In this document: positions 28,566 through 37,475 of the stretch, piece after piece
Layout of the letters: the number at the start of each line of letters is the position of its first letter
Numbering within the stretch: the stretch's first letter is position 1
Assembly: GCA_963650915.1 (NCBI GenBank)
Contig: CAVJMJ010000012.1
Coordinates: forward strand, 1-64,000
Length of the DNA stretch: 64,000 bases
Reading direction: 5' to 3'
Source: UBA4636 sp963650915
GTDB taxonomy: Bacteria; Bacillota; Clostridia; Christensenellales; Borkfalkiaceae
Program-made: the position numbers and the translations under genes
Notes under the pieces: generated by a model
The model's database searches: none
What the model saw: only the letters and a program-made list of their open reading frames with translations
Told to the model about the DNA's origin: nothing

Positions 28566-29471
28566 ATGGACATTATTTGCAAAAATTTACGGTTTGAATA
28601 CAACAAAAATACCGAGTTTAAAGTAGTCGCTTTAAACAACGTTACCCTCGAAATAAAAGAGGGTGAATTTTTCGGTATCATAGGTCATACCGGTAGCGGT
28701 AAATCCACTTTCGTTCAGCATTTAAACGCTCTTATTCCCCTTGACGAAGGCGAACTTAAGATCGGCGAATACGATTTATCCCTTCAAAAAGCCAAAAAGC
28801 GCAAGCAAAGAGCCGAAATAAAGGCAAAACTCAGAAGTTTACGGCGTGACGTCGGCATGGTTTTTCAGTACCCGGAGTACCAACTTTTTGCCGAAACCGT
28901 TCGTGACGACGTGGCTTTCGGCGTCAAAAACTTTATGCCCGAACTTTCCGAATCCGAGGTAGACATTTACGTAAAAAACGCCATCGAAACGGTAGGGCTT
29001 AACTATAACGAAGTCAAAGACAGATCGCCCTTTGAACTTTCGGGCGGTCAAAAACGCCGAGTCGCCATTGCCGGCGTAATAGTCGTTCGCCCTAAAATTT
29101 TAATTCTCGACGAACCTTGTGCGGGGCTTGATCCCCAAGGCAAAACGGAATTATGGGCGTTACTTAAACGCTTGCACCAAAGCAGTATAAAAACCATAAT
29201 CGTCGTTTCGCACGATATGAACGACGTTGCCGATCACTGCACCAAAGCCGTTATCTTCGAACACGGCGAAGTTAAAAAAATAGGAACGCCAAAAGAACTT
29301 TTCGGCGTTCACTCTCTTATAGAAGACTGCGGGCTTGAAGTCCCCGTCACCGCATATTTGCAAGAAGAGTTATCCGAACGAGGAGTAGACATCGACACAG
29401 ATTATTCCTTTGACGACTTTTCTGAAAAACTTCTCGACTACTTAAAGAGTTTAAAACCCAAAAAATCGTAA
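28566..29471 (+). CDS. ecfA2: ECF transporter ATP-binding protein EcfA2
   Basis: The 301-aa second ATPase of the ECF module has Walker A GHTGSGKST (40-48), the group-typical Q-loop FQYPEYQLF, signature LSGGQ (158-162), Walker B LILDEPCAGLDPQG and the switch motif VVSHDMNDVA. An EcfA1/EcfA2 pair with a single EcfT is the standard architecture. It lies 29 bp after ecfA1 and 3 bp before ecfT, so the genes are co-transcribed. Confidence 0.95.
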   Translation: MDIICKNLRFEYNKNTEFKVVALNNVTLEIKEGEFFGIIGHTGSGKSTFVQHLNALIPLDEGELKIGEYDLSLQKAKKRKQRAEIKAKLRSLRRDVGMVFQYPEYQLFAETVRDDVAFGVKNFMPELSESEVDIYVKNAIETVGLNYNEVKDRSPFELSGGQKRRVAIAGVIVVRPKILILDEPCAGLDPQGKTELWALLKRLHQSSIKTIIVVSHDMNDVADHCTKAVIFEHGEVKKIGTPKELFGVHSLIEDCGLEVPVTAYLQEELSERGVDIDTDYSFDDFSEKLLDYLKSLKPKKS

Positions 29472-29474
29472 CAC

Positions 29475-30299
29475 ATGCTTAAAGACGTAACATTCGGACA
29501 GTATTATCCGGCGAAATCGCCCGTCCACAGGATGGATCCGCGCGCGAAAATACTACTTCTAATTTTATATATCGTAATGATTTTTATCGTAAAAAACTTC
29601 TGGGGTTTTTTAATCGCAGGGGTATTTTTGCTTATTGCGATTTTTACGTCTAAAGTTCCCTTAAAGTCGGTTATACGAAGCGTAAAAGCCATAATCTTTA
29701 TTATAGCCTTCACCTTTTTAATCAACGTATTTTTACACAAGGAAGACGGCGCGCGTGTTTTATTGGACGTATGGCTTATAAGAAACGTTACGGATAAATC
29801 GTTACGTTATGCAATATTTATGGCATTAAGGCTTTTATATCTCGTGTTCGGTTCAAGCCTTTTAACGCTTACCACCACGCCCGTTGCCCTCACCGACGGC
29901 ATAGAAGCCATTTTGTCGCCGTTAAAACTCGTAAAATTCCCCGTCCACGAACTTGCGCTTATCATGAGCATCGCGCTAAGGTTTATCCCCACTTTAATGG
30001 AAGAAACGGAAAGAATAATTTCGGCGCAAAAATCACGCGGGGCAGACTTTGAAAGCGGTAATCTTTTTGCAAGAGCAAAATCGCTTATTCCCGTTCTTAT
30101 TCCTCTTATCACTGGGGCGTTTAGACGCGCCGAAGAATTAGGCGACGCCATGGACGCAAGATGTTACAACGGTAGCAAAAACCGCACCAAGTACAAAAAA
30201 CTTACCTTCGGGATAAACGACCTCGTCGCAAGTTTAATATCTCTTTCGGCACTTGCGGGCATAATAGTTTGCAACGTTTACTTGGGGGCGGTCGTATGA
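29475..30299 (+). CDS. ecfT: ECF transporter transmembrane protein EcfT
   Basis: This 274-aa integral membrane scaffold couples the ATPases to exchangeable substrate-binding S proteins. It has about five to six membrane helices, the early SPVHRMDPRAKI motif, and the two coupling motifs with an A-R-G core (SRGADFESGN, and MDARCY near residue 225). The final codons overlap the truA start in an ATGA arrangement, indicating translational coupling. Confidence 0.94.
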   Translation: MLKDVTFGQYYPAKSPVHRMDPRAKILLLILYIVMIFIVKNFWGFLIAGVFLLIAIFTSKVPLKSVIRSVKAIIFIIAFTFLINVFLHKEDGARVLLDVWLIRNVTDKSLRYAIFMALRLLYLVFGSSLLTLTTTPVALTDGIEAILSPLKLVKFPVHELALIMSIALRFIPTLMEETERIISAQKSRGADFESGNLFARAKSLIPVLIPLITGAFRRAEELGDAMDARCYNGSKNRTKYKKLTFGINDLVASLISLSALAGIIVCNVYLGAVV

Positions 30300-31024
30300 G
30301 AATCGTTTTGACAATTTCATACGACGGAACGAATTACGTCGGTTGGCAACGCCAAAAAAACGGCGTTTCCGTGCAAGAGGTTTTGGAAAACGCCCTTTTT
30401 AAAGCCACCGGCGAAAAAGTAAACCTCATCGCAAGCGGAAGAACGGATTCGGGCGTACACGCCGAAGGGCAAGTAGCACACTTCGACACGACTTCAACCA
30501 TCCCGCCCGAAAAATTTTATCTTGCTTTAAACTCTCTTTTACCCGACGACATACGCATTTTGTCATCGCATTCGGCACCTTCCGACTTTCACGCAAGGTA
30601 TACCGCCAAACGAAAAACTTACGTTTACAACTTTTATATATCTTCGGTAATTTTACCGCTCAAAGACAGGTATTCCACCCGTATCGACGATTTTTCCGTC
30701 GAAAAAGCACAAAAAGTTCTTGACGAAATAGTCGGCGAGCATGACTTTAAATGCTTTTTGGCAAGCGGTTCGGAAATAAAAACAACGGTAAGGACGATTT
30801 ATTCCGCAATTGTAAAAAAAGACGGAATCGACGTAAAAATAGAAATTTGCGGTAATGGCTTTTTGTACAATATGGTCAGAATCATCGCAGGCACCGTTTT
30901 ATCCGCTTCGGAAGATAAACTTTCGGCAAGCGACGTAAAAACCGCTCTTTTATCCGGCGACAGAAAAAAAGTCGGCAAAACCGCCCCCGCTAAAGGACTT
31001 ATATTGAAATCGGTGGAATATTAA
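30296..31024 (+). CDS. truA: tRNA pseudouridine(38-40) synthase
   Basis: The 242-aa enzyme makes pseudouridine in the anticodon stem-loop of many tRNAs. The catalytic aspartate is Asp51 in SGRTDSGVHA, and YDGTNYVGWQRQ and the late GFLYNMVRIIAGT motif are typical. The start ATG at 30296 overlaps the ecfT stop and GGGGGCG precedes it. Linkage of truA to ecfT is usual in Firmicutes. Nothing terminator-like follows directly. Confidence 0.95.
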   Translation: MRIVLTISYDGTNYVGWQRQKNGVSVQEVLENALFKATGEKVNLIASGRTDSGVHAEGQVAHFDTTSTIPPEKFYLALNSLLPDDIRILSSHSAPSDFHARYTAKRKTYVYNFYISSVILPLKDRYSTRIDDFSVEKAQKVLDEIVGEHDFKCFLASGSEIKTTVRTIYSAIVKKDGIDVKIEICGNGFLYNMVRIIAGTVLSASEDKLSASDVKTALLSGDRKKVGKTAPAKGLILKSVEY

Positions 31025-31120
31025 ATTCACTTTAAACCTGTGCCCGATAATTGCACCCGAAAAAACGCCTAAATTACCGAAAAACAGGCAAATTGCCCCT
31101 CAAAACATTAAAAAAACGGC

Positions 31121-31411
31121 TTAAAACGTTAGAAAAACGGCTACGGATATAGCGGCGACGATATATTTAAACCAAGACTCATCTTCTTTATGTAATCTTT
31201 CGTAGACTGCTATAAACAACGTAGGTACACTGCAAATGCACAATAATTTTGTTATTACGCCCATAAGTAACAGCAATATACCGGGCAATGTATCATAATA
31301 TGTGGAATCATATTCAATACGAGACAGAAAAACAAGATCGACACACATTAAAATAAACCATACGAACGTTACTGCGGACGCTATAAGCGCACTTTTTAAT
31401 CTTTTGCTCAT
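31121..31411 (-). CDS. Small membrane protein divergent from Xre regulator
   Basis: This 96-aa protein has three hydrophobic segments (about residues 8-30, 43-68 and 78-96) and no recognised family. The ATG at 31411 has AAAGGAG seven bases upstream, which excludes the longer frame to 31465. It faces the regulator at 31557 across a region with two inverted repeats sharing TGCAAT/ATTGCA half-sites, so it is probably the regulator's target. A toxin-like or stress-linked role is possible but there is no direct evidence. Confidence 0.65.
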   Translation of the reverse strand: MSKRLKSALIASAVTFVWFILMCVDLVFLSRIEYDSTYYDTLPGILLLLMGVITKLLCICSVPTLFIAVYERLHKEDESWFKYIVAAISVAVFLTF

Positions 31412-31456
31412 TTTACACTCCTTTTTTCTTAAGCATTTCATTTTTTTATAATTACC

Positions 31457-31532
31457 GCAATGCAAAATTGCATTGCATTGTTATTATATATTTAAAATTC
31501 GCATTTGTCAAGACTTTTATGCAATTGTGCAT
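31457..31532. promoter_or_regulatory. Candidate operators between divergent genes
   Basis: The first site is GCAATGCAA-AA-TTGCATTGC (31457-31476), a perfect 9-bp inverted repeat. The second is ATGCAATTGTGCAT (31519-31532), with 5-bp arms. Both share TGCAA/TTGCA-like half-sites and lie on either side of TATATT-like -10 sequences, as expected for an autoregulated divergent pair. Confidence 0.65.
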
Positions 31533-31556
31533 TACAATAAAACAAAAACGGTTTAT

Positions 31557-31892
31557 ATGAACAGAATAAAAGAGTTAAGACTGGAAAAATGTTTATCTCA
31601 AAAACAACTTGCGCAAAATATAGAAACAACTCAAAGCAACATCGCCAGATGGGAAAACGAAGCCAACGAACCTTCTGCTTCGCAACTTAAAAAACTTGCC
31701 GATTACTTCGGTTGTTCTATAGATTATTTGATCGGCAGGGAAGACGATTTCGGTACCGATTTAACCTATAATTACGACTTTTTACAGGATAAAGATTTTT
31801 TATCTTTTATGAAACAGTACAAAAAACTAAGCCCTACGGCAAAAAAAATCATACTCGAAACTATGCGTGCAATAAACAAAAATTCCCTTTAA
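31557..31892 (+). CDS. Xre-type transcriptional regulator
   Basis: The 111-aa protein has an N-terminal helix-turn-helix (IKELRLEKCLSQKQLAQNIE, then QSNIARWENEANEPSASQLK), with a typical DYLIGRE end near residue 60 and a short C-terminal helical tail. I took the ATG at 31557 because MNRIKELR is the usual start; the longer frame from 31473 would run through the operator repeats. Two terminators follow. Confidence 0.85.
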   Translation: MNRIKELRLEKCLSQKQLAQNIETTQSNIARWENEANEPSASQLKKLADYFGCSIDYLIGREDDFGTDLTYNYDFLQDKDFLSFMKQYKKLSPTAKKIILETMRAINKNSL

Positions 31893-31977
31893 AAAAACAT
31901 AAAAACCCGCGTATAAGCACGTTAACGGCATTTTTACCATTAAATAACTTAACACTGCGGTGCTTTTAAATAACGAA

Positions 31978-32043
31978 AAAGAACGACGAAAACTTCGCCG
32001 TTCTTTTTTTATATTAAAAAAGGCGGAAACTTTCCGCCTTTTT
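31978..32043 (+). terminator. Two tandem terminators after the Xre gene
   Basis: The first hairpin is AAAGAACGACGAA/TTCGCCGTTCTTT followed by T7 (31978-32010). The second is AAAAAGGCGGAAA/TTTCCGCCTTTTT (32015-32043). Just before them (31906-31935) is a diverged copy of the dispersed element (CGCGTATAAGCACGTTAACG). Confidence 0.85.
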
Positions 32044-32044
32044 A

Positions 32045-32387
<343 letters not shown>

Positions 32388-33215
32388 CTATTTTTTATCC
32401 TTTTTCGGAACGAAGCCCGAAGGGTTTTCGGCAAGTTCTTTTGCTCTCTTTTTCAAAAAATAATTGTGTAAAAAGTAGATGCCTACCGATAACGGAATCA
32501 TTATGAGCGACCAAAACTGAGAGGGCGAAATGCTTCCGACAAAATTACCCCTATGGTCGGCGCGTAAAAACTCGATTAAAAATCTGAAAATACCGTAGGA
32601 AAGCAAATATAAACTGAGCCCGTGTTGAAATTTACGTTTTAACACGAGATAGGAAAGCACGCCGAACATTACGAATAGGAAAAGCGATTCGTAAAGTTGA
32701 GTGGGGATATAATAACCCCAACCGTAATCGCCCTTCATTCTTATTCCGCCGACAACGTACTCGGTGCCTAAGTAAGTACCGTGACAGCACCCCGCAAACA
32801 AACAACCTATTCTGCCGAAGGCGTGAGCGATTAAAATACCGCACGGAAGATAAGTTATAACCTCACAAAGCCTCGTGTTATACTTGTTTCTGAAAATGAA
32901 GTATATAATAATGAAGCATCCTGCACCGCCTATAAGTCCGCCGATAAAAGTTATACCGTTAAACTCAAAAACACCCGTTTCGATATAGTTATAAACCGAC
33001 TGAAAAAGGGCGGCAAACCCGAAGCCTACGATAATAGAGGCTATGCCGTCGTAAAAAATAAAGTCGACAAAGTCTTTGTTGTAATGCAAAATTTCGCCGT
33101 ATTTGAATATTACGAAAAAGCAAGCCAATAAGCCCAAAGCAATCATAATACCGTACATGGTAGGTCCGTAAGTCTGACCGCCTATGTTGATTTTAAATAA
33201 GTAACCGGGATACAT
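32388..33215 (-). CDS. lgt: Prolipoprotein diacylglyceryl transferase
   Basis: The 275-aa membrane enzyme transfers diacylglyceryl from phosphatidylglycerol to the lipobox cysteine of prolipoproteins. It has about seven membrane segments and the Lgt signature around HAFGRIGCLFAGCCHG (about residues 131-146). Downstream are an FLIEFLRADHRG stretch and a basic tail. AGGAGG precedes the ATG. The window encodes three predicted lipoproteins that would be substrates. lspA is not here. The gene is complete and alone. Confidence 0.92.
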   Translation of the reverse strand: MYPGYLFKINIGGQTYGPTMYGIMIALGLLACFFVIFKYGEILHYNKDFVDFIFYDGIASIIVGFGFAALFQSVYNYIETGVFEFNGITFIGGLIGGAGCFIIIYFIFRNKYNTRLCEVITYLPCGILIAHAFGRIGCLFAGCCHGTYLGTEYVVGGIRMKGDYGWGYYIPTQLYESLFLFVMFGVLSYLVLKRKFQHGLSLYLLSYGIFRFLIEFLRADHRGNFVGSISPSQFWSLIMIPLSVGIYFLHNYFLKKRAKELAENPSGFVPKKDKK

Positions 33216-33312
33216 AAAGTTCCTCCTGTTTTTTAGTTATAGAAGATTTTACGACTTTAAATTTCCGATAATTTTTATCGTAAAATCATAAAAGATTTTT
33301 TTACAAAATTGC

Positions 33313-33335
33313 AGATAATCGGCTTATAGACCGAC
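33313..33335 (-). repeat. Dispersed hairpin element at the SLOG gene stop
   Basis: GATAATCGGCTTATAGACCG lies directly after the stop codon of the minus-strand gene at 33336-33797. It is inverted relative to the majority orientation. Confidence 0.65.
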
Positions 33336-33797
33336 TTATTTGCCTATATAAACCACGTCGAGGTTTGATTCGGCGGCGTATTTTACAGTCTGATATGTTC
33401 CGCCGTGCCCGTAGTTAAGATAACAAATAACCCTCGAAGAATTATCTACCATATATTTGTTTCTTTCCTGCATGCAACCGTCGTAATAGTTTTCGGATAA
33501 ACAAATGACTTTATCCGCGCTTTCTATCATTCTTTCGTACTCGGCTTTTTGCTTTTTATTAAAGTATGCCGATTGGGTTTTACAAGGTACGCAAGCGATT
33601 ATTTTTATTTTTTTACTTTCTCTTACCTTTTCCAAAACCCTGAAACACAGAGTATCGAACCCTAACGCCATTCCGCACAAAAAAGTCTTAAAACCGTCGT
33701 TAACAGCCTTATAGACGGCTTTTTCCAGTTCTTCCACGTTAAAATCGTTAGGCAAAATACGGTGCCCCGTAAAACAACAAGTCTTTTCTTTTTTCAT
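33336..33797 (-). CDS. SLOG family protein (DUF1273/YpsA-like)
   Basis: This 153-aa protein has a Rossmann-like SLOG fold typical of YpsA-type proteins. It begins CCFTGHR, with GMALGFDTL and a C-terminal GTYQTVKYA after a GG pair. SLOG proteins bind nucleotides or nucleotide-derived ligands; the function of this branch is unknown. The ATG at 33797 overlaps the rsmG stop (ATGA), so translation is coupled to rsmG. Codons for YKAVND (33696-33724) resemble the dispersed element. Confidence 0.82.
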   Translation of the reverse strand: MKKEKTCCFTGHRILPNDFNVEELEKAVYKAVNDGFKTFLCGMALGFDTLCFRVLEKVRESKKIKIIACVPCKTQSAYFNKKQKAEYERMIESADKVICLSENYYDGCMQERNKYMVDNSSRVICYLNYGHGGTYQTVKYAAESNLDVVYIGK

Positions 33798-34477
33798 AGA
33801 GGGCTCTTCCTTATTTTTGCCTGACATCTCGGATAGCAATCCTTTGTCGGGGCTGTTTTTTTAACGACCGAAATAGCTCGCTTCCCGAAATTTTCCGGCA
33901 GTTCGTATTCTTCGGTTATTTCTATTTTAGATGAAAGCGTTTTTAGTGCGTTTTTGGAAATTTTTATTTCTTCTCGGTAATTCGAACCTTTATAGATAAC
34001 CGCGCATCCTCCGACTTTTAAATAGGGGATAAGGTACTCGAGTAAAATATTAAGGGGCGCAACAGCCCTTGCTACCGCAAAATCGAAATTTCCTCTCAAA
34101 TCGATATCGTGCGCCAAATCTTCGCATCTGCCGTTTAAAACGTCGAAGTCTTGAAAACCGAGTAGTTTTTTAACTTCAATAAGATAATCGCACTTTTTCT
34201 TCGTTGCCTCTATCAGCGTAAATTTAAGGTCGCTTCTTTCTATTTTTAAGGGAACAGAAGGAAATCCTCCGCCCGAGCCTATCTCGACGACTTTTGCGTT
34301 TTGCGTTAAAAATTTTGCTCCGTACAAACTGTCGATAAAATGTTTGACGCAAACTTCCCTTTCGTCGGTTATCGAAGTCAGGTTAAACTTCTTCGCGCTT
34401 TCCGAAAAAAAATCGAAGAAATCCACAAACTTATCGACATTTTTACATCCGTTTAATAACTCAAAACTTTCTCTCAT
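33794..34477 (-). CDS. rsmG: 16S rRNA m7G527 methyltransferase
   Basis: The 227-aa enzyme methylates G527 of 16S rRNA. The SAM site is VVEIGSGGGFPSVPL, preceded by KHFIDSLYG and followed by TLIEATKKKCDYL and the ARAVAPL motif. In most Bacteria rsmG sits near parAB and the origin; here it is 22 kb from parA but next to dnaN, on the opposite strand. It is co-transcribed with the SLOG gene. The last ~15 residues are an atypical basic tail. Confidence 0.95.
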   Translation of the reverse strand: MRESFELLNGCKNVDKFVDFFDFFSESAKKFNLTSITDEREVCVKHFIDSLYGAKFLTQNAKVVEIGSGGGFPSVPLKIERSDLKFTLIEATKKKCDYLIEVKKLLGFQDFDVLNGRCEDLAHDIDLRGNFDFAVARAVAPLNILLEYLIPYLKVGGCAVIYKGSNYREEIKISKNALKTLSSKIEITEEYELPENFGKRAISVVKKTAPTKDCYPRCQAKIRKSPL

Positions 34478-35336
34478 AAATTTACGAGCCTAAAAACTCC
34501 CCGTTTTTAATGCCATTTTATTGTACCACAAATTTATCCCCATATCAACAGTTTGAACCGACAAAGTTTCCGATAATGTCGATAACTTTACCAATCGGGC
34601 AATATTTTATATCCGTTTTTCGCTCCGTATAGTTAACAAGGGTTAAAAAAAACTATTTAACATTCCCGTTTGACCGTGTTTTTTAATGCCGTTTTTTTCT
34701 TTAACGGCGAAAAAACGAAAATTGCGTTACCGCAGGCGACATGGCAAAGATACCGCCTTCAACTTTTCGTTTTATTCGGTAAAGCGTCTATTTTTTGAGG
34801 TTTCGGTTGTTACGTATTAAAAACGACGCTTACGTCGAACCGAAAAGCAAAAAAATTACGTAAATTTACTTTAATCGTTTGCCTTTTATATATTTTTTAT
34901 ATATAATATATGTACTTATGCGTGTAAGTTAATTGCATCGTTTCGGTCTTGTCTACGCAGTTACTTTTTTTAAGCCGACGCACGTAAAAGCCGTTTTTGC
35001 TTTTTACCGTAGAAAAGCGACGGCAAGCGGTGTACATAGACTTCAATAAAGATGTATACGGTACCTCAATAAAAAAGTACTTTTTAAATAGGCTACCGTT
35101 CTGCTAAATTACGCCGTAAAACGAAAGTTACTGACATAAAAAGTAGTTATCAACGCGTTTTCAACGATTTTTTAAACACTTTATAAACATAGTTTTTAAT
35201 CGTCGTGGTTTTGATTTTTTACGATGATACCACACATTTTGTGTCATCTGAATTTTTATCGACATTTCCACACGAGCCTACTATATCTACTACTTTAATA
35301 AATAAAAAAATACTATCATCACGGAGGGCGTGCTCA
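34478..35336. other. Divergent rsmG-dnaN intergenic region, no gene
   Basis: The 859 bp hold no ORF of note and are AT-rich. Weak DnaA-box-like sequences (TTATCAACG near 35148, TTATCCCCA near 34533) differ from TTATCCACA at one or two positions. An ACGACGCTTACGTCG inverted repeat lies near 34830. Promoters of both genes must be here. It could have been an origin, but I see no convincing box cluster. Confidence 0.5.
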
Positions 35337-36440
35337 ATGAAAACCATCGTAAAGGGTTCGGAGCTGTCAAGCGCAGTAAATAAAGTATCAAAAGCAATAA
35401 GTTCAAAATCGCCCAATCAACTTTTGGAAGGCATTAAATTATCCATAAAAGGCGACAGTTTGATTTTAACCGCAACCGATATGGAAATCGCAATCGAAAA
35501 AACGATAGCAGCCGAAACTTATCAGGAAGGCGACGTCGTAGTTCCGGGCAGGCTTTTTGCCGACTTCGTAAAAAAACTCGAAGGCGAGGACGACATAGAA
35601 CTTTTCGTCGGTGACGACGGAAGATTGAAAATCACTTACGCCGCATCCGAAGGTTTTATACAATGTCTTTCGGCGGACAGTTATCCGATTATAAAGAAGG
35701 ATATAAACAAGAGTTCCTTCGTTATAAACCAAAAGAGTTTTAAAGACGTTATAAATAAAACGAGTTTTGCTTGCTCGCAAGACGATTCTCGTCCCATTTT
35801 AAAGGGTTGTCTTTTGGAAATAACGGGCGATACCTTAACTTGCGTCGCACTCGACGGTTTCAGGCTTGCCGTTTGCAAAAAGAACGTAAGATCGGCAACT
35901 GGCAACATTCGCGCGATAGTTCCCTCGAGGGCGCTTGTGGAAATCACGAGACTACTCGAAAAAGACGACGAATACGTTACCGTCATAATTCAAGACAATT
36001 CCTTGATGATAAACGTAGATTCCACTATCTTTTTAACGAGGCTGTTAGAAGGCGAATACATCGACTACAAACGCATTATCCCCAACGACTTTTTAACGGT
36101 GTTCAGGGTAAACAAAGTGCTTTTGTATTCGTCCATAGAAAGGGCGTCTATCGTCGCAAAGGTTATGAAGAATATCGTTAAATTCGATATCCACGAAAAC
36201 TTCGTCGACGTGTCGTCGGCTTCCGAAATGGGTAACGTTAAAGAAAATCTTATCATCAACCTCGAAGGTAAAGATTTAACAATAGCTTTTAACTCGAAAT
36301 ACCTTATGGACGCTTTAAGGGTTATCGACGACGAGTTCGTAAACTTCAATTTAAATTCGTCTATTGCGCCTTGCGTAATAAAACCATATTCCGACGACGA
36401 ATATTTATATCTCATTTTGCCCGTCAGAATGTCCGTTTAA
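35337..36440 (+). CDS. dnaN: DNA polymerase III sliding clamp (beta subunit)
   Basis: The 367-aa protein forms the ring-shaped processivity clamp. Three related domains are visible: the first opens MKTIVKGSELSSAVNKVSKA, the second begins near residue 128 (FVINQKSFKDVINKTSFACS followed by DSRPILKGCLLE and LDGFRLA), and the third ends in the typical LPVRMSV. The ATG at 35337 has GGAGGG nine bases upstream; a longer frame from 35205 is not used. dnaA is not upstream and recF is not downstream, which is unusual. Confidence 0.97.
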   Translation: MKTIVKGSELSSAVNKVSKAISSKSPNQLLEGIKLSIKGDSLILTATDMEIAIEKTIAAETYQEGDVVVPGRLFADFVKKLEGEDDIELFVGDDGRLKITYAASEGFIQCLSADSYPIIKKDINKSSFVINQKSFKDVINKTSFACSQDDSRPILKGCLLEITGDTLTCVALDGFRLAVCKKNVRSATGNIRAIVPSRALVEITRLLEKDDEYVTVIIQDNSLMINVDSTIFLTRLLEGEYIDYKRIIPNDFLTVFRVNKVLLYSSIERASIVAKVMKNIVKFDIHENFVDVSSASEMGNVKENLIINLEGKDLTIAFNSKYLMDALRVIDDEFVNFNLNSSIAPCVIKPYSDDEYLYLILPVRMSV

Positions 36441-36504
36441 TGGGCGTATAAGGCAAATATCACACAAAGAGCATATTATTATTTAATCTTTATCGGCTAA
36501 AAAG

Positions 36505-36533
36505 TTGACAAAAGGTTAAAAATCAAATATAAT
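36505..36533 (+). promoter_or_regulatory. Consensus promoter of rpmH
   Basis: TTGACA (36505-36510) and TATAAT (36528-36533) are exactly 17 bp apart. This strong promoter would drive rpmH-rnpA-yidD, with a leader of about 68 nt. Confidence 0.9.
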
Positions 36534-36607
36534 TTTTAGGCTTATCGTTTATAGTAAGCAAAAAGTAGAAAAAATAACGCAATATTTGCGAGAACGGAGA
36601 AATCACA

Positions 36608-36742
36608 ATGAAAAGAACTTATCAACCTAAAAAAAGACAGAGATCCAAAGTACACGGTTTCAGAAAAAGAATGGCTACCAAGAACGGCAGAAACGTTTTA
36701 AAGAGAAGGAGAGCGAAAGGTCGTCATAAACTTTCCGCGTAA
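36608..36742 (+). CDS. rpmH: 50S ribosomal protein L34
   Basis: The 44-aa basic protein reads MKRTYQPKKRQRSKVHGFRK at the start and ends in KRRRAKGRHKLSA, the invariant L34 pattern and length. GAGAACGGAGAAATCACA ahead of the ATG provides a GGAG site. It is 5 bp upstream of rnpA, the conserved pairing. Confidence 0.97.
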   Translation: MKRTYQPKKRQRSKVHGFRKRMATKNGRNVLKRRRAKGRHKLSA

Positions 36743-36747
36743 GTCGC

Positions 36748-37068
36748 TTGAAAAGATTAAAAAAACAGCACGACTTCGACCTTGTTTTCAATAAAGGGAA
36801 AAGAGCGTACACCAAAGCCGTTTCGATGTATTACTTTGAAATTAGCGGAAGAGAATCTCGCATTGGTGTATCCGTCAGTAAAAAACACGGAAACGCGGTT
36901 AAAAGAAACCGCATTAAAAGACTGGTTCGGGCGGCGTATATACCGATGATTCCCGAAATAAGAAAAAACGCGCTTATAGTTTTTATTCCGCGCGTCAGAG
37001 ATGCTTACGAATTTTCCGAAATACAAAGATCCGTCGTTTTTTTATTAAAAAAAGAAAATCTCTTATAA
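36748..37068 (+). CDS. rnpA: Ribonuclease P protein component
   Basis: This 106-aa basic protein assists the RNase P ribozyme in maturing tRNA 5' ends. The RNR motif is KKHGNAVKRNRIKRLVRAAY, and the N-terminal LKKQHDFDLVFNKGKR is typical. It starts with TTG at 36748, five bases after rpmH, so low initiation or coupling to rpmH is expected. The RNase P RNA is not in the window. Confidence 0.95.
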   Translation: MKRLKKQHDFDLVFNKGKRAYTKAVSMYYFEISGRESRIGVSVSKKHGNAVKRNRIKRLVRAAYIPMIPEIRKNALIVFIPRVRDAYEFSEIQRSVVFLLKKENLL

Positions 37069-37077
37069 CAATCAATA

Positions 37078-37317
37078 GTGAAAAAACTTTTAATAAAGTT
37101 ACTGCGTTTTTACAAAAAACATATATCGGCGGGGTTAAAGACGAGTTGTGCGTTTACCCCGACTTGTAGCGAATACGCTATAGAGGCTTTGGAAAAGCGT
37201 TCGTTTTTTGTAGCTGTTTTTTTGATTATAAGACGGCTTTTAAGATGTAATCCGCTCGCAAAAGGCGGGTTAGATCCCGTTCCCGACAGTAAAAACGTCG
37301 TGAAGTGGCTTATATAG
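37078..37317 (+). CDS. yidD: Membrane protein insertion efficiency factor YidD
   Basis: The 79-aa protein carries the YidD signature FTPTCSEYAIEAL, followed by RRLLRCNPLAKGGLDPVP. It is thought to assist YidC-dependent membrane insertion. A GTG start at 37078, nine bases after rnpA, continues the operon. Confidence 0.95.
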   Translation: MKKLLIKLLRFYKKHISAGLKTSCAFTPTCSEYAIEALEKRSFFVAVFLIIRRLLRCNPLAKGGLDPVPDSKNVVKWLI

Positions 37318-37475
37318 TGTCGTGTGCGATAAATCGGCGTAGTATAAATTTTCTTTAATTATTAAGGTAAAGTTACCTTTTTCGGCGGAAGCGGTGTACC
37401 CGTCTATTCCGTCGTTTTTTCTTTTAAAAAATATAGGGTGTTTTCGCTATCGTAAAAACCCGTTAAGGACAACAC

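Noticed and set aside
34478..35336. Region upstream of dnaN as oriC
   Set aside because: Only weak single DnaA-box-like matches and no parS; the parS region is the better candidate, though this is not excluded.
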